From positions 1-63,494 of the forward strand of contig VGRF01000027.1 of the NCBI GenBank assembly GCA_016875395.1: a stretch of DNA of 63,494 bases. The letters run 5' to 3'. The DNA comes from Deltaproteobacteria bacterium. GTDB taxonomy: Bacteria; Myxococcota_A; UBA9160; UBA6930. Positions within the stretch are counted from its first letter, which is position 1, and each line of letters starts with the position of its first letter. A program made the translations under genes and the position numbers. A model generated the notes under the pieces. That model was not told where the DNA came from. It saw only the letters and a list, made by a program, of their open reading frames with translations, and searched no databases. Shown one piece after another: positions 27,611 to 35,597 of the stretch.

Positions 27611-28222
27611 ATGGCCCCCGAAGCAACCTGGAACGCCGGCTCGATCGCGGCGCTGATCGTCACCGTCATGGCGCTGATCGCCGTTTGGTTCCCGTTCTGG
27701 TGGGGGCTGCGCGCCTGCATGCGCGGCTTCGCCGTGACGCGCAAGGTCTCGGCGGGCGAGATCCAGAAGGCCCTCGAGCGCGAGACGCCCGGCGTGAACG
27801 AGCCGATCGCGATTCAGGTGCTGCGCGTGCTGCGGGCGTCGCAGAAGGACAATCCCGAGAAGATGCCCATGGCGTTCTTGATCGACGCCTCGCGGCAGTA
27901 CGTGTCGAACGAATACGAGGCGAACTACGCCAAGCCGGTGACGCTGTACTCGAACATCCTGCCGCCGATCGGGTTCATCGGGACGTTGTTAGGGCTCGTG
28001 GTGCTGGTGCTCGCGAAGGACGGCGGCGACGCGATGCTCGAGCTGGTCGGCCTCGCCGGCGCGGTCTCGAAGTCGATCTGCGCGCTGTTCGGGTTCATCG
28101 TGCTGGAGTCGCTGAAGATTCGGCTGTACGGGCGGATGCTCGCGGGGCTGGACGAGGCGACGGGCATCGTGTCGCGATCGGCGCAGGCGCCGGCGCGGAA
28201 GGCGGAGGCGGCGCTGGCGTAG
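27611..28222 (+). CDS. MotA/TolQ/ExbB-family proton-channel protein
   Basis: A 203-residue protein with three membrane helices in ExbB/TolQ arrangement: helix 1 at about 11-35, then a cytoplasmic helical loop. Helix 2 is ILPPIGFIGTLLGLVVLVLA (cf. the family's GLLGTVxG motif), and helix 3 is VSKSICALFGFIVLESLKI with polar residues facing the channel. It would assemble around the ExbD-like subunit. GAGGAG stands 8 bases before ATG 27611; a GTG at 27602 overlaps that site and is less likely. It is the last gene of the operon. Confidence 0.82.
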   Translation: MAPEATWNAGSIAALIVTVMALIAVWFPFWWGLRACMRGFAVTRKVSAGEIQKALERETPGVNEPIAIQVLRVLRASQKDNPEKMPMAFLIDASRQYVSNEYEANYAKPVTLYSNILPPIGFIGTLLGLVVLVLAKDGGDAMLELVGLAGAVSKSICALFGFIVLESLKIRLYGRMLAGLDEATGIVSRSAQAPARKAEAALA

Positions 28223-28309
28223 GTGCTGCATCGGGCGGCGCTTCGCGCGCCCGTTCGCTGCTTGGGTGCGCGGCTCTCGCTTCGCTCGAGCGCGCCCTTC
28301 GTGGGTGCT

Positions 28310-28600
28310 TGGGTGCCGGCGCGCCCGTTCGTAGCGCCGCCGCGCGGTCCGGCGGGGGCTCGGCTGCGCTCGACCGCGTGGGCGCGTCTGGGCGAAGCCG
28401 TGCGCTGACCGAGGGTTCTGGTGCGATGCCGATTGCCGTGAGCGCGCCCACGCCCGGGCACTCGCTCCGCGACCCCCGCCTCCCCGCGCGGCTCCTTGCC
28501 GTGCGTTTGCTCGGCGCGTGTGGGGGTGGAGAGCGGCGCGGATCGGCGCGCCGTTGAGGCGCGCCTCCCGCGACGCTGCGCGCTTTTCGCGGCGTGGTTT
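28310..28600 (+). repeat. Roughly 290-bp element, copy 1 (inverted copy at 58765-59050)
   Basis: The 422-base gap between the ExbB-like gene and the methyltransferase has no convincing gene but matches, in inverted orientation, the gap at 58.8-59.05 kb. The two share an exact 38-bp block (28535-28572), an exact 24-bp block ending near 28479, and a diverged block around GGGGGCTCGGCT. It ends just before a gene start in both places. It may be a non-autonomous mobile element or a structured RNA leader. Confidence 0.7.
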
Positions 28601-28644
28601 GCGTGCGCGGAACTGGGCGTTTCGTGGGCCATGTTGTGTGCGTG

Positions 28645-29403
28645 ATGGTGCGGAGACTCAGCGCGCGGCTTTGGTGGTGGCTCGATTCGGTCGGGCGTCA
28701 TCCGCGGTTTTGGTGGCGGCTCGTCAGGAGGCCGTCGCGTGTGCGGCTGCATGGGGTGTGGCTCGAGGTGCCGGCGGATGCGTCGGCGGCGCATCGGCGG
28801 GAGGTCTATGCGGAGCGGTACGAGCGCGGGGAAGCGCGCTGTGTGTTGTTGCGGCTGGATGCGGATGACGTGGTGATGGAGGTCGGCGCGGGGGTTGGCT
28901 TCGTTTCGACGCTGTGCGCTTTGCGCGTCGGGAGTGAGCGCGTGACTTGTTACGAGGCGAATCCGGCGCTGTTGCCGCGGATTCGGGAGACGTTCGCGGC
29001 GAATGGCGTGTCGCCGGCGCTCGTGCATGGCGTGCTCGCGCGGGAGGCGGGGGAAGCGGAGCTGTTCGTGGAGCGCGAGTTCGTGTCGTCGTCGCTGCGC
29101 GAGCGAAGCGGCGAGGCTCGCGCGGTGCGCGTGCCGCGGCTCGCGGTGAACGAGGAGCTGCGGCGCGTGCGGCCGACGTGTCTCGTGATCGACATCGAGG
29201 GGGGCGAGAGCGAGCTGTTGCCGGCGATCGACTGGACGGGTGTGCGCAAGCTCGTGCTCGAGGTGCATCCGCACGTGATCGGCGAGGCGCGCGTGCGCGA
29301 GCTCATCGCGCTGATCGAGGCGGAGGGGTTTCGCGAGGAGCGCGGCGTGTCGAGTACGAGGAAGAAGTTCTTTGCGCGCGCGAGTGTGAGCGCGCGGCGT
29401 TAG
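28645..29403 (+). CDS. FkbM-family SAM-dependent methyltransferase
   Basis: About 252 residues. The SAM-binding motif VMEVGAGVGFVSTL is near residue 77, followed by TCYEANPALLPRIRETF and the FkbM-type segment CLVIDIEGGESELLPAI. FkbM enzymes O-methylate sugars or small molecules, often in polysaccharide or natural-product pathways. ATG 28645 is preferred because homology starts shortly after; the frame is open to 28594. The N-terminal RLWWWLDSVGRHPRFWWRL is Trp/Arg-rich and may bind a membrane surface. Codons here contain more G/T in third positions than in neighbouring genes, a mild hint of different origin. The substrate is unknown. Confidence 0.8.
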   Translation: MVRRLSARLWWWLDSVGRHPRFWWRLVRRPSRVRLHGVWLEVPADASAAHRREVYAERYERGEARCVLLRLDADDVVMEVGAGVGFVSTLCALRVGSERVTCYEANPALLPRIRETFAANGVSPALVHGVLAREAGEAELFVEREFVSSSLRERSGEARAVRVPRLAVNEELRRVRPTCLVIDIEGGESELLPAIDWTGVRKLVLEVHPHVIGEARVRELIALIEAEGFREERGVSSTRKKFFARASVSARR

Positions 29404-29413
29404 GTTTCGCGCG

Positions 29414-29815
29414 ATGAGTCTCGACGGCCCGATCCTGCTCTTCGACGGCGTGTGCAACCTCTGCAACGGCACGGTGCAGTGGGTGATCGCGCACGACCCC
29501 GAGGCGCGGATTCGCTTCGCGTCGCTGCAGTCGGAGGCGGGGCGCGCGCTCGTCGCGAAGCACGGGCTTCCGCCCGATGCGATGGACACCGTGGTGCTGG
29601 TCGATGGCGAGCGGCACTGGGTGAAGAGCAGCGCCGCGCTCGAGGTGTTGGGGCGTGTGGGCGGCGCGTGGAGACTTGCCGCGCTGCTGCGCTTCGTGCC
29701 GCGCCCGCTGCGCGACGCCGTGTACGACGTTGTCGCTCGCAACCGTTACGGCTGGTGGGGCAAGCGCGAGGAGTGCTGGGTGCCGACGCCGGAGCTGCGC
29801 GCGCGCTTTCTGTGA
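29414..29815 (+). CDS. DCC-family (DUF393) thiol-disulfide oxidoreductase-like protein
   Basis: A 133-residue protein with the DCC signature FDGVCNLCN near residues 10-18, the middle segment IRFASLQSEAGRALV and the C-terminal RNRYGWWGKREECWVP. Length and motif order match the DUF393/DCC family. These are predicted thioredoxin-like proteins, though the catalytic role is only inferred from the CxxC. It starts 10 bases after the methyltransferase stop on the same strand and is probably co-transcribed. Confidence 0.88.
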   Translation: MSLDGPILLFDGVCNLCNGTVQWVIAHDPEARIRFASLQSEAGRALVAKHGLPPDAMDTVVLVDGERHWVKSSAALEVLGRVGGAWRLAALLRFVPRPLRDAVYDVVARNRYGWWGKREECWVPTPELRARFL

Positions 29816-29868
29816 GCCGTTACCTCGCCTCGCTCACGGCCTCCAAGGGGGCGGGGAGGCACGACGCC

Positions 29869-30039
29869 ATGCGTATCCAGATCGTCGCCGGGAAGTCTCT
29901 GCTCGAGACCACGCTCCATCAGCTGTTCGAGGCCCTGCGCTCCGTCGCGGACTCGGAGGCCGAGGCCGAAGCGGTGTTCGAGGAGATGGTGGACGAGGGT
30001 CGTGTGCGCGTGGTGTGGGAGCTGCCGAGGGCGGCGTAA
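29869..30039 (+). CDS. Small acidic protein, unknown function
   Basis: A 56-residue protein starting at ATG 29869, with GGGGAGG about 9 bases ahead. It begins MRIQIVAGKSLLETTLHQLF, then a strongly acidic helix (SEAEAEAVFEEMVDEG) and a short beta strand ending VVWELPRAA. I do not recognise it. Codon usage matches the genome and the ribosome-binding site is good, so it is probably real. It follows the DCC gene by 53 bases and converges with the MDR gene (stop at 30050). Confidence 0.55.
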   Translation: MRIQIVAGKSLLETTLHQLFEALRSVADSEAEAEAVFEEMVDEGRVRVVWELPRAA

Positions 30040-30049
30040 GCGATGCCGC

Positions 30050-31189
30050 TCACGCCTTCTGTGGCGTGATCAGCACCTTCTCCCCCGTCGCCTGCTTCGC
30101 GTACACGCCGATCGCTTCGCGCGTGAGCGCTTCCGCGAGCGACACCTCCTTCGTGTAGTGGCTCGCGAACGTGGTCTTCACTTCGCGCGCCACGCGCTCG
30201 CGCAGCGCCTGTGCGGCCGCCGGGCCGACGCGCTGCAGGAACGGCATCAGCAGCCAGCCGCCCACGCTCCAGGCCATGCCGAAGCTGCGAACGAGCTCGG
30301 TCGGGCCGCGATCGAGGCCGCCGTAGATGTAGAGCTGCTTGTGCACGGTCGAGCCGTAGCGGTTGAACTCCTTCGCCGTGCGCAGCGCCGCGACCTCCAT
30401 GCAGGAGAGGATCACGCTGCCTTGCTTGCCGCCGCCGATCGCGTCGAAGGCGATCGTGGCGCCGGTCTCGGCGAGCGCGTTGGTGAGGTCGTCGCGGAAG
30501 CTCGGCGCGCTCGTGTTGCACACGTACTTCGCGCCGAGTCCCCGTAACAACTGCTCCTGCTCGGGCTTGCGCACGACGTTCACGAGCGCGACGCCGTCGG
30601 CGAGGCACAGCTTCACGAGCATCTGCCCGAGATTCGAGGCGGCGGCGGTGTGCACGAGCGCCTTGTGTCCCTCGAGGCGCATCGTCTCGACCATGCCGAG
30701 CGCGGTGAGCGGATTCACGAAGCACGAGGCGCCGTCGCGCGCGCTCGTGCCGGGCGGCATCACGAGGCACAGTGCCGCCTTCGCGACGCGGACCTGCGCG
30801 TACATCGCGCCGCCGATCAGCGCGACGGTCTTGCCGAGCAGCGCCTGCGCTTCCGGCGCGCTGCCCGCCGCGATCACGATGCCAGCGCCCTCGTTTCCCA
30901 CCGGCATCGGGTGACCCAGCCGCGCCGCCATCGCGCGCAGCATCTCGTGGCCCACCTGCGCCGTGACCACCGGACGCGCGGGCGTGCCCGCGTACTTCGC
31001 ACCGCTCATGTCTGCGCCCGCGAGCAGCATGCCGAGGTCCGAGGGGTTGATCGGCGTCGCCTCGACGCGCACCACGACCTCGTCCGCCTTCGGCGCCGGC
31101 ACCGGCGACTCCGCGAGCGAGAGCTCGAGCGTGCCGTCCTTCCTGAGGTTCGAGAAGAGCTGAAGGCTGGTCGTGGGGACGCTGCTCAT
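30050..31189 (-). CDS. MDR-family NAD(P)-dependent alcohol dehydrogenase/quinone oxidoreductase-like protein
   Basis: A 379-residue medium-chain dehydrogenase. It has a GroES-like N-terminal domain (INPSDLGMLLAGADMSG; GNEGAGIVIAAG) and a Rossmann domain (ALVHTAAASNLGQMLVKLC). No zinc-ligand cluster is evident, which points to the quinone oxidoreductase/enoyl reductase-like branch. ATG 31189 follows GGAG by 8 bases; an open extension to 31237 lacks support. Downstream of the acyl-CoA carboxylase on the same strand, separated by a long hairpin (31219-31279), it may have its own promoter. The substrate is unknown. Confidence 0.82.
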   Translation of the reverse strand: MSSVPTTSLQLFSNLRKDGTLELSLAESPVPAPKADEVVVRVEATPINPSDLGMLLAGADMSGAKYAGTPARPVVTAQVGHEMLRAMAARLGHPMPVGNEGAGIVIAAGSAPEAQALLGKTVALIGGAMYAQVRVAKAALCLVMPPGTSARDGASCFVNPLTALGMVETMRLEGHKALVHTAAASNLGQMLVKLCLADGVALVNVVRKPEQEQLLRGLGAKYVCNTSAPSFRDDLTNALAETGATIAFDAIGGGKQGSVILSCMEVAALRTAKEFNRYGSTVHKQLYIYGGLDRGPTELVRSFGMAWSVGGWLLMPFLQRVGPAAAQALRERVAREVKTTFASHYTKEVSLAEALTREAIGVYAKQATGEKVLITPQKA

Positions 31190-31218
31190 CGAGTTTTCTC
31201 CGGATTGAGTTGGGGACC

Positions 31219-31279
31219 GCCACTTGGGGTCTGGCACGGATTCGCGCTCCCGGCCGTTTCGTGCCAGACCCTAAGTGGC
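31219..31279. repeat. Long palindrome (20-bp stem) of REP type
   Basis: The left arm GCCACTTGGGGTCTGGCACG pairs with 31260-31279, all positions but one G-T wobble, around a 21-base loop. It sits between the carboxylase stop (31284) and the MDR start. Such GGGTCTGGCAC palindromes are reminiscent of REP elements linked to RAYT transposases, from memory. It could also act as terminator for the carboxylase gene. Confidence 0.7.
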
Positions 31280-31283
31280 CGTG

Positions 31284-34200
31284 TCACGGACGGAATCCGA
31301 GTTGACGTGGCTGGAGGCTCGCGGGCTCACTCGCGACGCGATGGGCGATCTCGGCCCACTCGCACACGAGCCTGCGCGTGTCGCGCGGGTCGATCATCTC
31401 TTCGAGCTGGAACTTCGAGAGCGGGCCGAGCGGGCCGCGCACGCTCTCGATGCGCGCCTCGATCTCGGCGCGCAGCGCGGCGGGATTCGCGGCTTCGGCG
31501 AGCTGGCGCTTGTAGGCAGCCTCGATGCCGCCTTCGGGCGGGATGCCGCCCACGTCCGCCGCGGGCCACGCGACGCGCACGCAGGCGCGCGAGACCGGCG
31601 TCGCGAGGTTGTTGCCCGCGACGCCGAAGCTGCGGCGCATCAGCACGGTGAAGATCGGCACGCTCACCTGTGCGAACGCGACCATCCAGGTCCCGCCGCG
31701 GCGAATCGTCGCCGCGATCTCGTGCTCTTTGCCGACCGCGAAGCCGGGGTTGTCGACGAGGTTCAGCACGGGAATGTGGAAGAGATCGCACAGGTCGAGG
31801 TGGCGCGTGAGCTTCTCGCAGCCCTGCGCGGTGAGCGCGCCGCCGTTCACGTGACGCGAGTCGGACGCGATCACGCCGAGCACGCGCCCACCGAAACGCA
31901 CGAAGCCGGTGATCTGGTCCGTGCCCCACAGCGATCCGATCTCGAAGAACGAGTCGCGATCGGCGAGCAGCCGGATCGCGCGGCGCATGTCGAACGTGGT
32001 GGTGCGCTTGCGCGGCACGAGCGTGAGCAGCTCTTCGTCGCGGCGCTCCGCCGGATCGCTCGCGCTCGTCAGGGGCGGCGCTTCGTACACGCTGCTCGGC
32101 AGGTAGGAGAGAAAGCGCTTCGCCTGCGCGATCGCGTCTTCCTCGGTCTCCGCGAGGTTGTCGACCGCGCCGTTCGCGCAGTGGATCTGCCAGCCGCCGA
32201 GCTCCTCCTTCGTGATCTCGTAGCCCACCGCGTGGCTCACGACCGGCGGGCCTGCGACGAACAGCTGCGAGATGCCGCGCACCATCACCGAGAAGTGCCC
32301 GAGCACGGCCTTCGCCGCGCCGAGCCCGACCACGCTCCCGAGCAACAAGTTCACCACGGGCACGGTCGCGAGCTGCCGCGCGTAGAGGTCGCTGCCGAGG
32401 TGCCCGGGCAGGAACGAGCCGCCGCCACCCGCGACGCGCGGGCGGCCCGCCTTGATCGCGCCGCTGCTCTCCGCGGCGGCGCTCTCTCCCTCGCGCTTCT
32501 GCTGCGGGACCATCGCGGCCACGCTGCCGCCGCCCGAGGAGCCGTCGAGCAGCCGCAGCGACGGCGCGCGCAGCTCCATCGCCAGGCGATCGAGATGCGT
32601 GCTCTTCGCCGCGATTGCGCCGTCCGCGTGGCCGCCGCGCGACGTGAAGTCGTCCGCGCACACGATCGCGGTGCGGCCCGCGATCTTGCCGTAACCGCCG
32701 ACCTGGTTCGCCGGCGTGAACTCGATGGGCTGGCCGTCGTCGCCGTAGCTCGCGAAGCCCGCAACGCTGCCGACCTCGCGGAAGCTGCCCGCATCGAGCA
32801 CGAGCGCGATGCGCTCGCGGCAGGTGAGCTTGCCGCGCGCGCGCTGGCGCACGACGCCCGGGTCGCGCGAGCCGGGGGCCAGCCGCGCGTTCGCGAGCGT
32901 GCGCAGCGCGTCGACCTGGTCGAGCACCTCCTGCCAGCCCGCCTCGCTGCGCTTCCCCACCACCGCGCCGGCTGCGGGCGCGATCGTGGCGACGATCTGC
33001 CCTGGATCGAGCGCGTCGCCCGCGCTCAGCGCGAGCACGCTCGCGACGGTGCCGGCGCACGGCGCCGTGATCAGCGTCTCCATCTTCATCGCGGTCACCA
33101 CGAGCAGCGCATCGCCCGCGGCGACCGCTTCTCCCGCGCGAACGCGAACCTCGACGACGGCGCCCGCGACCGGGCACTCCACCGCTGCGTGCCCCTCGGC
33201 CACGTCGAGCGCCGGCAACGTCGACGCGCGCGCGCGCGGCGCACTGGCCGCCGCACCTGCTGCGCGCGCGCCAGCGCCCTCTTGCGCGAGCAGCGCGACC
33301 GCGGCGCTCGCGGGCGCCTCCGCCCGTAACAACTCCGGCGCCTCGTCCAGCAGCGAGGTGCGCGCGTCGCCGGCACGGAACGTGGGGTGGGAGAGGATCG
33401 CGCGCAGCGAGGCGAGGTTCGTCGCGATGCCGTCGACGTGGAACTCGGCGAGCGCGCGCAGCGCGCGATCGACCGCCGCGGCAAAGGTGCCCGCCGAGCC
33501 CGAGCCGGCGATCAGCTTCGCGAACAGCGGATCGAACTGCGGCGGCGGCGCGTAGCCCGCGTAGCCGCATGCGTCGACGCGCACGTGGGGGCCGCTCGGT
33601 TCTTTGTAGGCGCGCATCACGCCCGCCCCCTGCGCCACGACGCGCGCCTGCAGAGCGAAGCCGCGCGGCGCGCCGATCGCCGCCTGGCTCGCGAGGCCGA
33701 GCTGCGCGAGCGAGGCGCCGCACGCGATCTGGAGCTGCGCCTCGACGAGATCGACCCCCGTGACGAGCTCGCTGACGGTGTGCTCCACCTGAATGCGCGG
33801 ATTGCACTCGATGAAGAAATGCTCGCCCGTCTCGGGCGTGACGAGAAACTCCACCGTGCCCGCGTTCGCGAACTCCGCAGCGCGCGCGAGCGCCAGCGCG
33901 TCTCGCAACAACTTCTCGCGCAGCGCAGCATCGAGATTCGGCGCGGGCGCCACCTCGATCACCTTCTGGTTGCGCAGCTGCACCGAGCAGTCGCGCTCGT
34001 GGAGGTGCACCAGCCCACCCTGCCCGTCGCCGAGAATCTGCACCTCGATGTGGCGCGGCCGCAGCGCGAGCTTCTCGACGAACAGCGCGCCGTCGCCGAA
34101 CGCCGCGAGCGCCTCGCTGTGCGCGCGCTCGAACGCCTCCGCCAGCTCGCCCGCGCTGCGCACCGCGCGCATCCCGCGCCCACCGCCGCCCGCCGCCGCC

Positions 34201-34685
34201 TTCAGCATCACGGGGAAGCCGATCTCGCCCGCGAGCTTCGCCGCCTGCGCCACGCTTGTTAGGGCCGCCGCGCTCCCGCGGACGACCGGAATCGCGAGCG
34301 ACTGCGCGAGCCCGCGCGCGCGCAGCTTGTCGCCGAAGAGCGCGATCGTCTCGGCGCGCGGTCCGACGAAGACGAGCCCCGCGGCGGCGCACGCCTCCGC
34401 GAAGCGCGCGTTCTCGGCGAGAAAGCCGTAGCCGGGGTGCACGCAGTCGCAGCCGGTCTCGCGCGCGACGCGCACGAGCGCGTCGATCGCGAGATAGGCG
34501 CGCACGGGATCCGCGCCCGCGCTCGGGAGCTCCACGGCGCGCGTCGCGAGCCGCGTGTGCAGCGAGGCGGCGTCCGCCCCCGCATACACCGCGACCGACT
34601 CCATGCCGAGCGCCGAGGCCGCCTTCGCGATGCGAATCGCGATCTCGCCGCGGTTGGCGATCAGCACGCGCTTCAGCTGCGGCAC
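31284..34685 (-). CDS. Single-chain acyl-CoA carboxylase (biotin carboxylase, biotin carrier and carboxyltransferase)
   Basis: A 1133-residue protein. The N-terminal biotin carboxylase begins LKRVLIANRGEIAIRIAKAA, with the ATP-grasp loop GGGGRGMR near 170 and FIECNPRIQVEHTVSE near 295. The biotin-carrier motif AMKM is near residue 532, and the carboxyltransferase spans about 560-1133 (LLDGSSGGGSVAAM; NLVDNPGFAVGKEHE). All activities of an acyl-CoA carboxylase are on one chain, as in the long-chain acyl-CoA carboxylases known from mycobacteria, so medium/long or branched acyl-CoA substrates are plausible. GTG 34685 follows AGGAGG by 7 bases. It is divergent to an SDR gene. Confidence 0.9.
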   Translation of the reverse strand: MPQLKRVLIANRGEIAIRIAKAASALGMESVAVYAGADAASLHTRLATRAVELPSAGADPVRAYLAIDALVRVARETGCDCVHPGYGFLAENARFAEACAAAGLVFVGPRAETIALFGDKLRARGLAQSLAIPVVRGSAAALTSVAQAAKLAGEIGFPVMLKAAAGGGGRGMRAVRSAGELAEAFERAHSEALAAFGDGALFVEKLALRPRHIEVQILGDGQGGLVHLHERDCSVQLRNQKVIEVAPAPNLDAALREKLLRDALALARAAEFANAGTVEFLVTPETGEHFFIECNPRIQVEHTVSELVTGVDLVEAQLQIACGASLAQLGLASQAAIGAPRGFALQARVVAQGAGVMRAYKEPSGPHVRVDACGYAGYAPPPQFDPLFAKLIAGSGSAGTFAAAVDRALRALAEFHVDGIATNLASLRAILSHPTFRAGDARTSLLDEAPELLRAEAPASAAVALLAQEGAGARAAGAAASAPRARASTLPALDVAEGHAAVECPVAGAVVEVRVRAGEAVAAGDALLVVTAMKMETLITAPCAGTVASVLALSAGDALDPGQIVATIAPAAGAVVGKRSEAGWQEVLDQVDALRTLANARLAPGSRDPGVVRQRARGKLTCRERIALVLDAGSFREVGSVAGFASYGDDGQPIEFTPANQVGGYGKIAGRTAIVCADDFTSRGGHADGAIAAKSTHLDRLAMELRAPSLRLLDGSSGGGSVAAMVPQQKREGESAAAESSGAIKAGRPRVAGGGGSFLPGHLGSDLYARQLATVPVVNLLLGSVVGLGAAKAVLGHFSVMVRGISQLFVAGPPVVSHAVGYEITKEELGGWQIHCANGAVDNLAETEEDAIAQAKRFLSYLPSSVYEAPPLTSASDPAERRDEELLTLVPRKRTTTFDMRRAIRLLADRDSFFEIGSLWGTDQITGFVRFGGRVLGVIASDSRHVNGGALTAQGCEKLTRHLDLCDLFHIPVLNLVDNPGFAVGKEHEIAATIRRGGTWMVAFAQVSVPIFTVLMRRSFGVAGNNLATPVSRACVRVAWPAADVGGIPPEGGIEAAYKRQLAEAANPAALRAEIEARIESVRGPLGPLSKFQLEEMIDPRDTRRLVCEWAEIAHRVASEPASLQPRQLGFRP

Positions 34686-34749
34686 GCAGGTTCCTCCTCG
34701 TGGAACGCGCGAGGTTGGCACAGCATGTCCCCCATCTCAGGAGGAGCAG

Positions 34750-35589
34750 ATGAGCGACTGGCGCGGCGTGGCGGTGATCGTGGGCGCCACCTCGAAGTGG
34801 CAGGCGGACGGGCGCAACACACGCCTCGCGCATGGGCGTGCGCTCGACGCGAGCGCGCTGCCGCTCGGCGCGCGCTTCGGCATCGGCGGCGCGCTGGCGC
34901 TGAAGTTCGCGCGCGAGGGCTACTTCGTGGCGCTGACGACGCGCGCCGCGGCGAATGCGCACGGGCTCGCCGAGGCGGTGCGCGCGCAAGGCGCGCAGTG
35001 CGGCGTGTTCGAGCTGGACCTCGTCTCGCCCGACTCGGTCGCGAGCGCGTTCGCGGCGATCCGCCGCGAGGCGGGCGAGCCCGACGTCGTGATCTACAAC
35101 GCGGGCTATCTCGAAGGCCGCGATCTCCCGCCCGGCAAGGAGCTGCTCGAGCACATCCCGGTCGAGCTGTTCGACACCGCGCAGCACATCGCGAGCCGCG
35201 GCCCCTACCTCGTCGCGAAGGAGGCACTGCCGGCGATGCGCGCGCGCGGCGCGGGCACGTTCCTCATCACCAACAACCCCGCCGCGTTGCGCGGGCGCAA
35301 GCGCCTAACGGGCCAGTCGCTCTACTACCCGCGCGTGATGTCGCGCGCGCTCGCGCAGGTGCTGACCGAGGAGTACTCGGAGCACGGCGTCCACGTCGCG
35401 AACGTGATCGTCGACGGCCTGATTGACTCGCCAGGCACGCGCGCGCTCGCGATCGCGCAGAAGCGCCCGGAGCTCGTGATGAATCCGGAGAAGATCGCGG
35501 AGGCCTACTGGTACCTGCACTCGCAGGACCGCTCGTGCTGGACGCACGAGCTGCAGCTCACACCGGCGGCGGGGACCGTGAGCCATTAG
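34750..35589 (+). CDS. Atypical short-chain dehydrogenase/reductase with a split glycine-rich loop
   Basis: A 279-residue Rossmann protein starting at ATG 34750 after AGGAGGAGCAG. The usual TGxxxGxG loop is interrupted: VAVIVGATSKWQADGR, a roughly 27-residue insertion, then GARFGIGGALALKFA. The rest is SDR-like (DVVIYNAGYLEGRDL; GTFLITNNPAALRG). The catalytic YxxxK is not found; the candidate region reads QSLYYPRVMSRAL with no Lys at the +4 position. It may bind a nucleotide without classical SDR catalysis, or use a shifted active site. Divergent to the carboxylase gene with a 64-base shared promoter region. Confidence 0.75.
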   Translation: MSDWRGVAVIVGATSKWQADGRNTRLAHGRALDASALPLGARFGIGGALALKFAREGYFVALTTRAAANAHGLAEAVRAQGAQCGVFELDLVSPDSVASAFAAIRREAGEPDVVIYNAGYLEGRDLPPGKELLEHIPVELFDTAQHIASRGPYLVAKEALPAMRARGAGTFLITNNPAALRGRKRLTGQSLYYPRVMSRALAQVLTEEYSEHGVHVANVIVDGLIDSPGTRALAIAQKRPELVMNPEKIAEAYWYLHSQDRSCWTHELQLTPAAGTVSH

Positions 35590-35597
35590 GGGACGCG

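Noticed and set aside
31327-35187. A 1286-codon minus-strand open frame overlapping the acyl-CoA carboxylase
   Set aside because: It is a frame-shifted shadow of the carboxylase, Arg/Ala-rich and without motifs.
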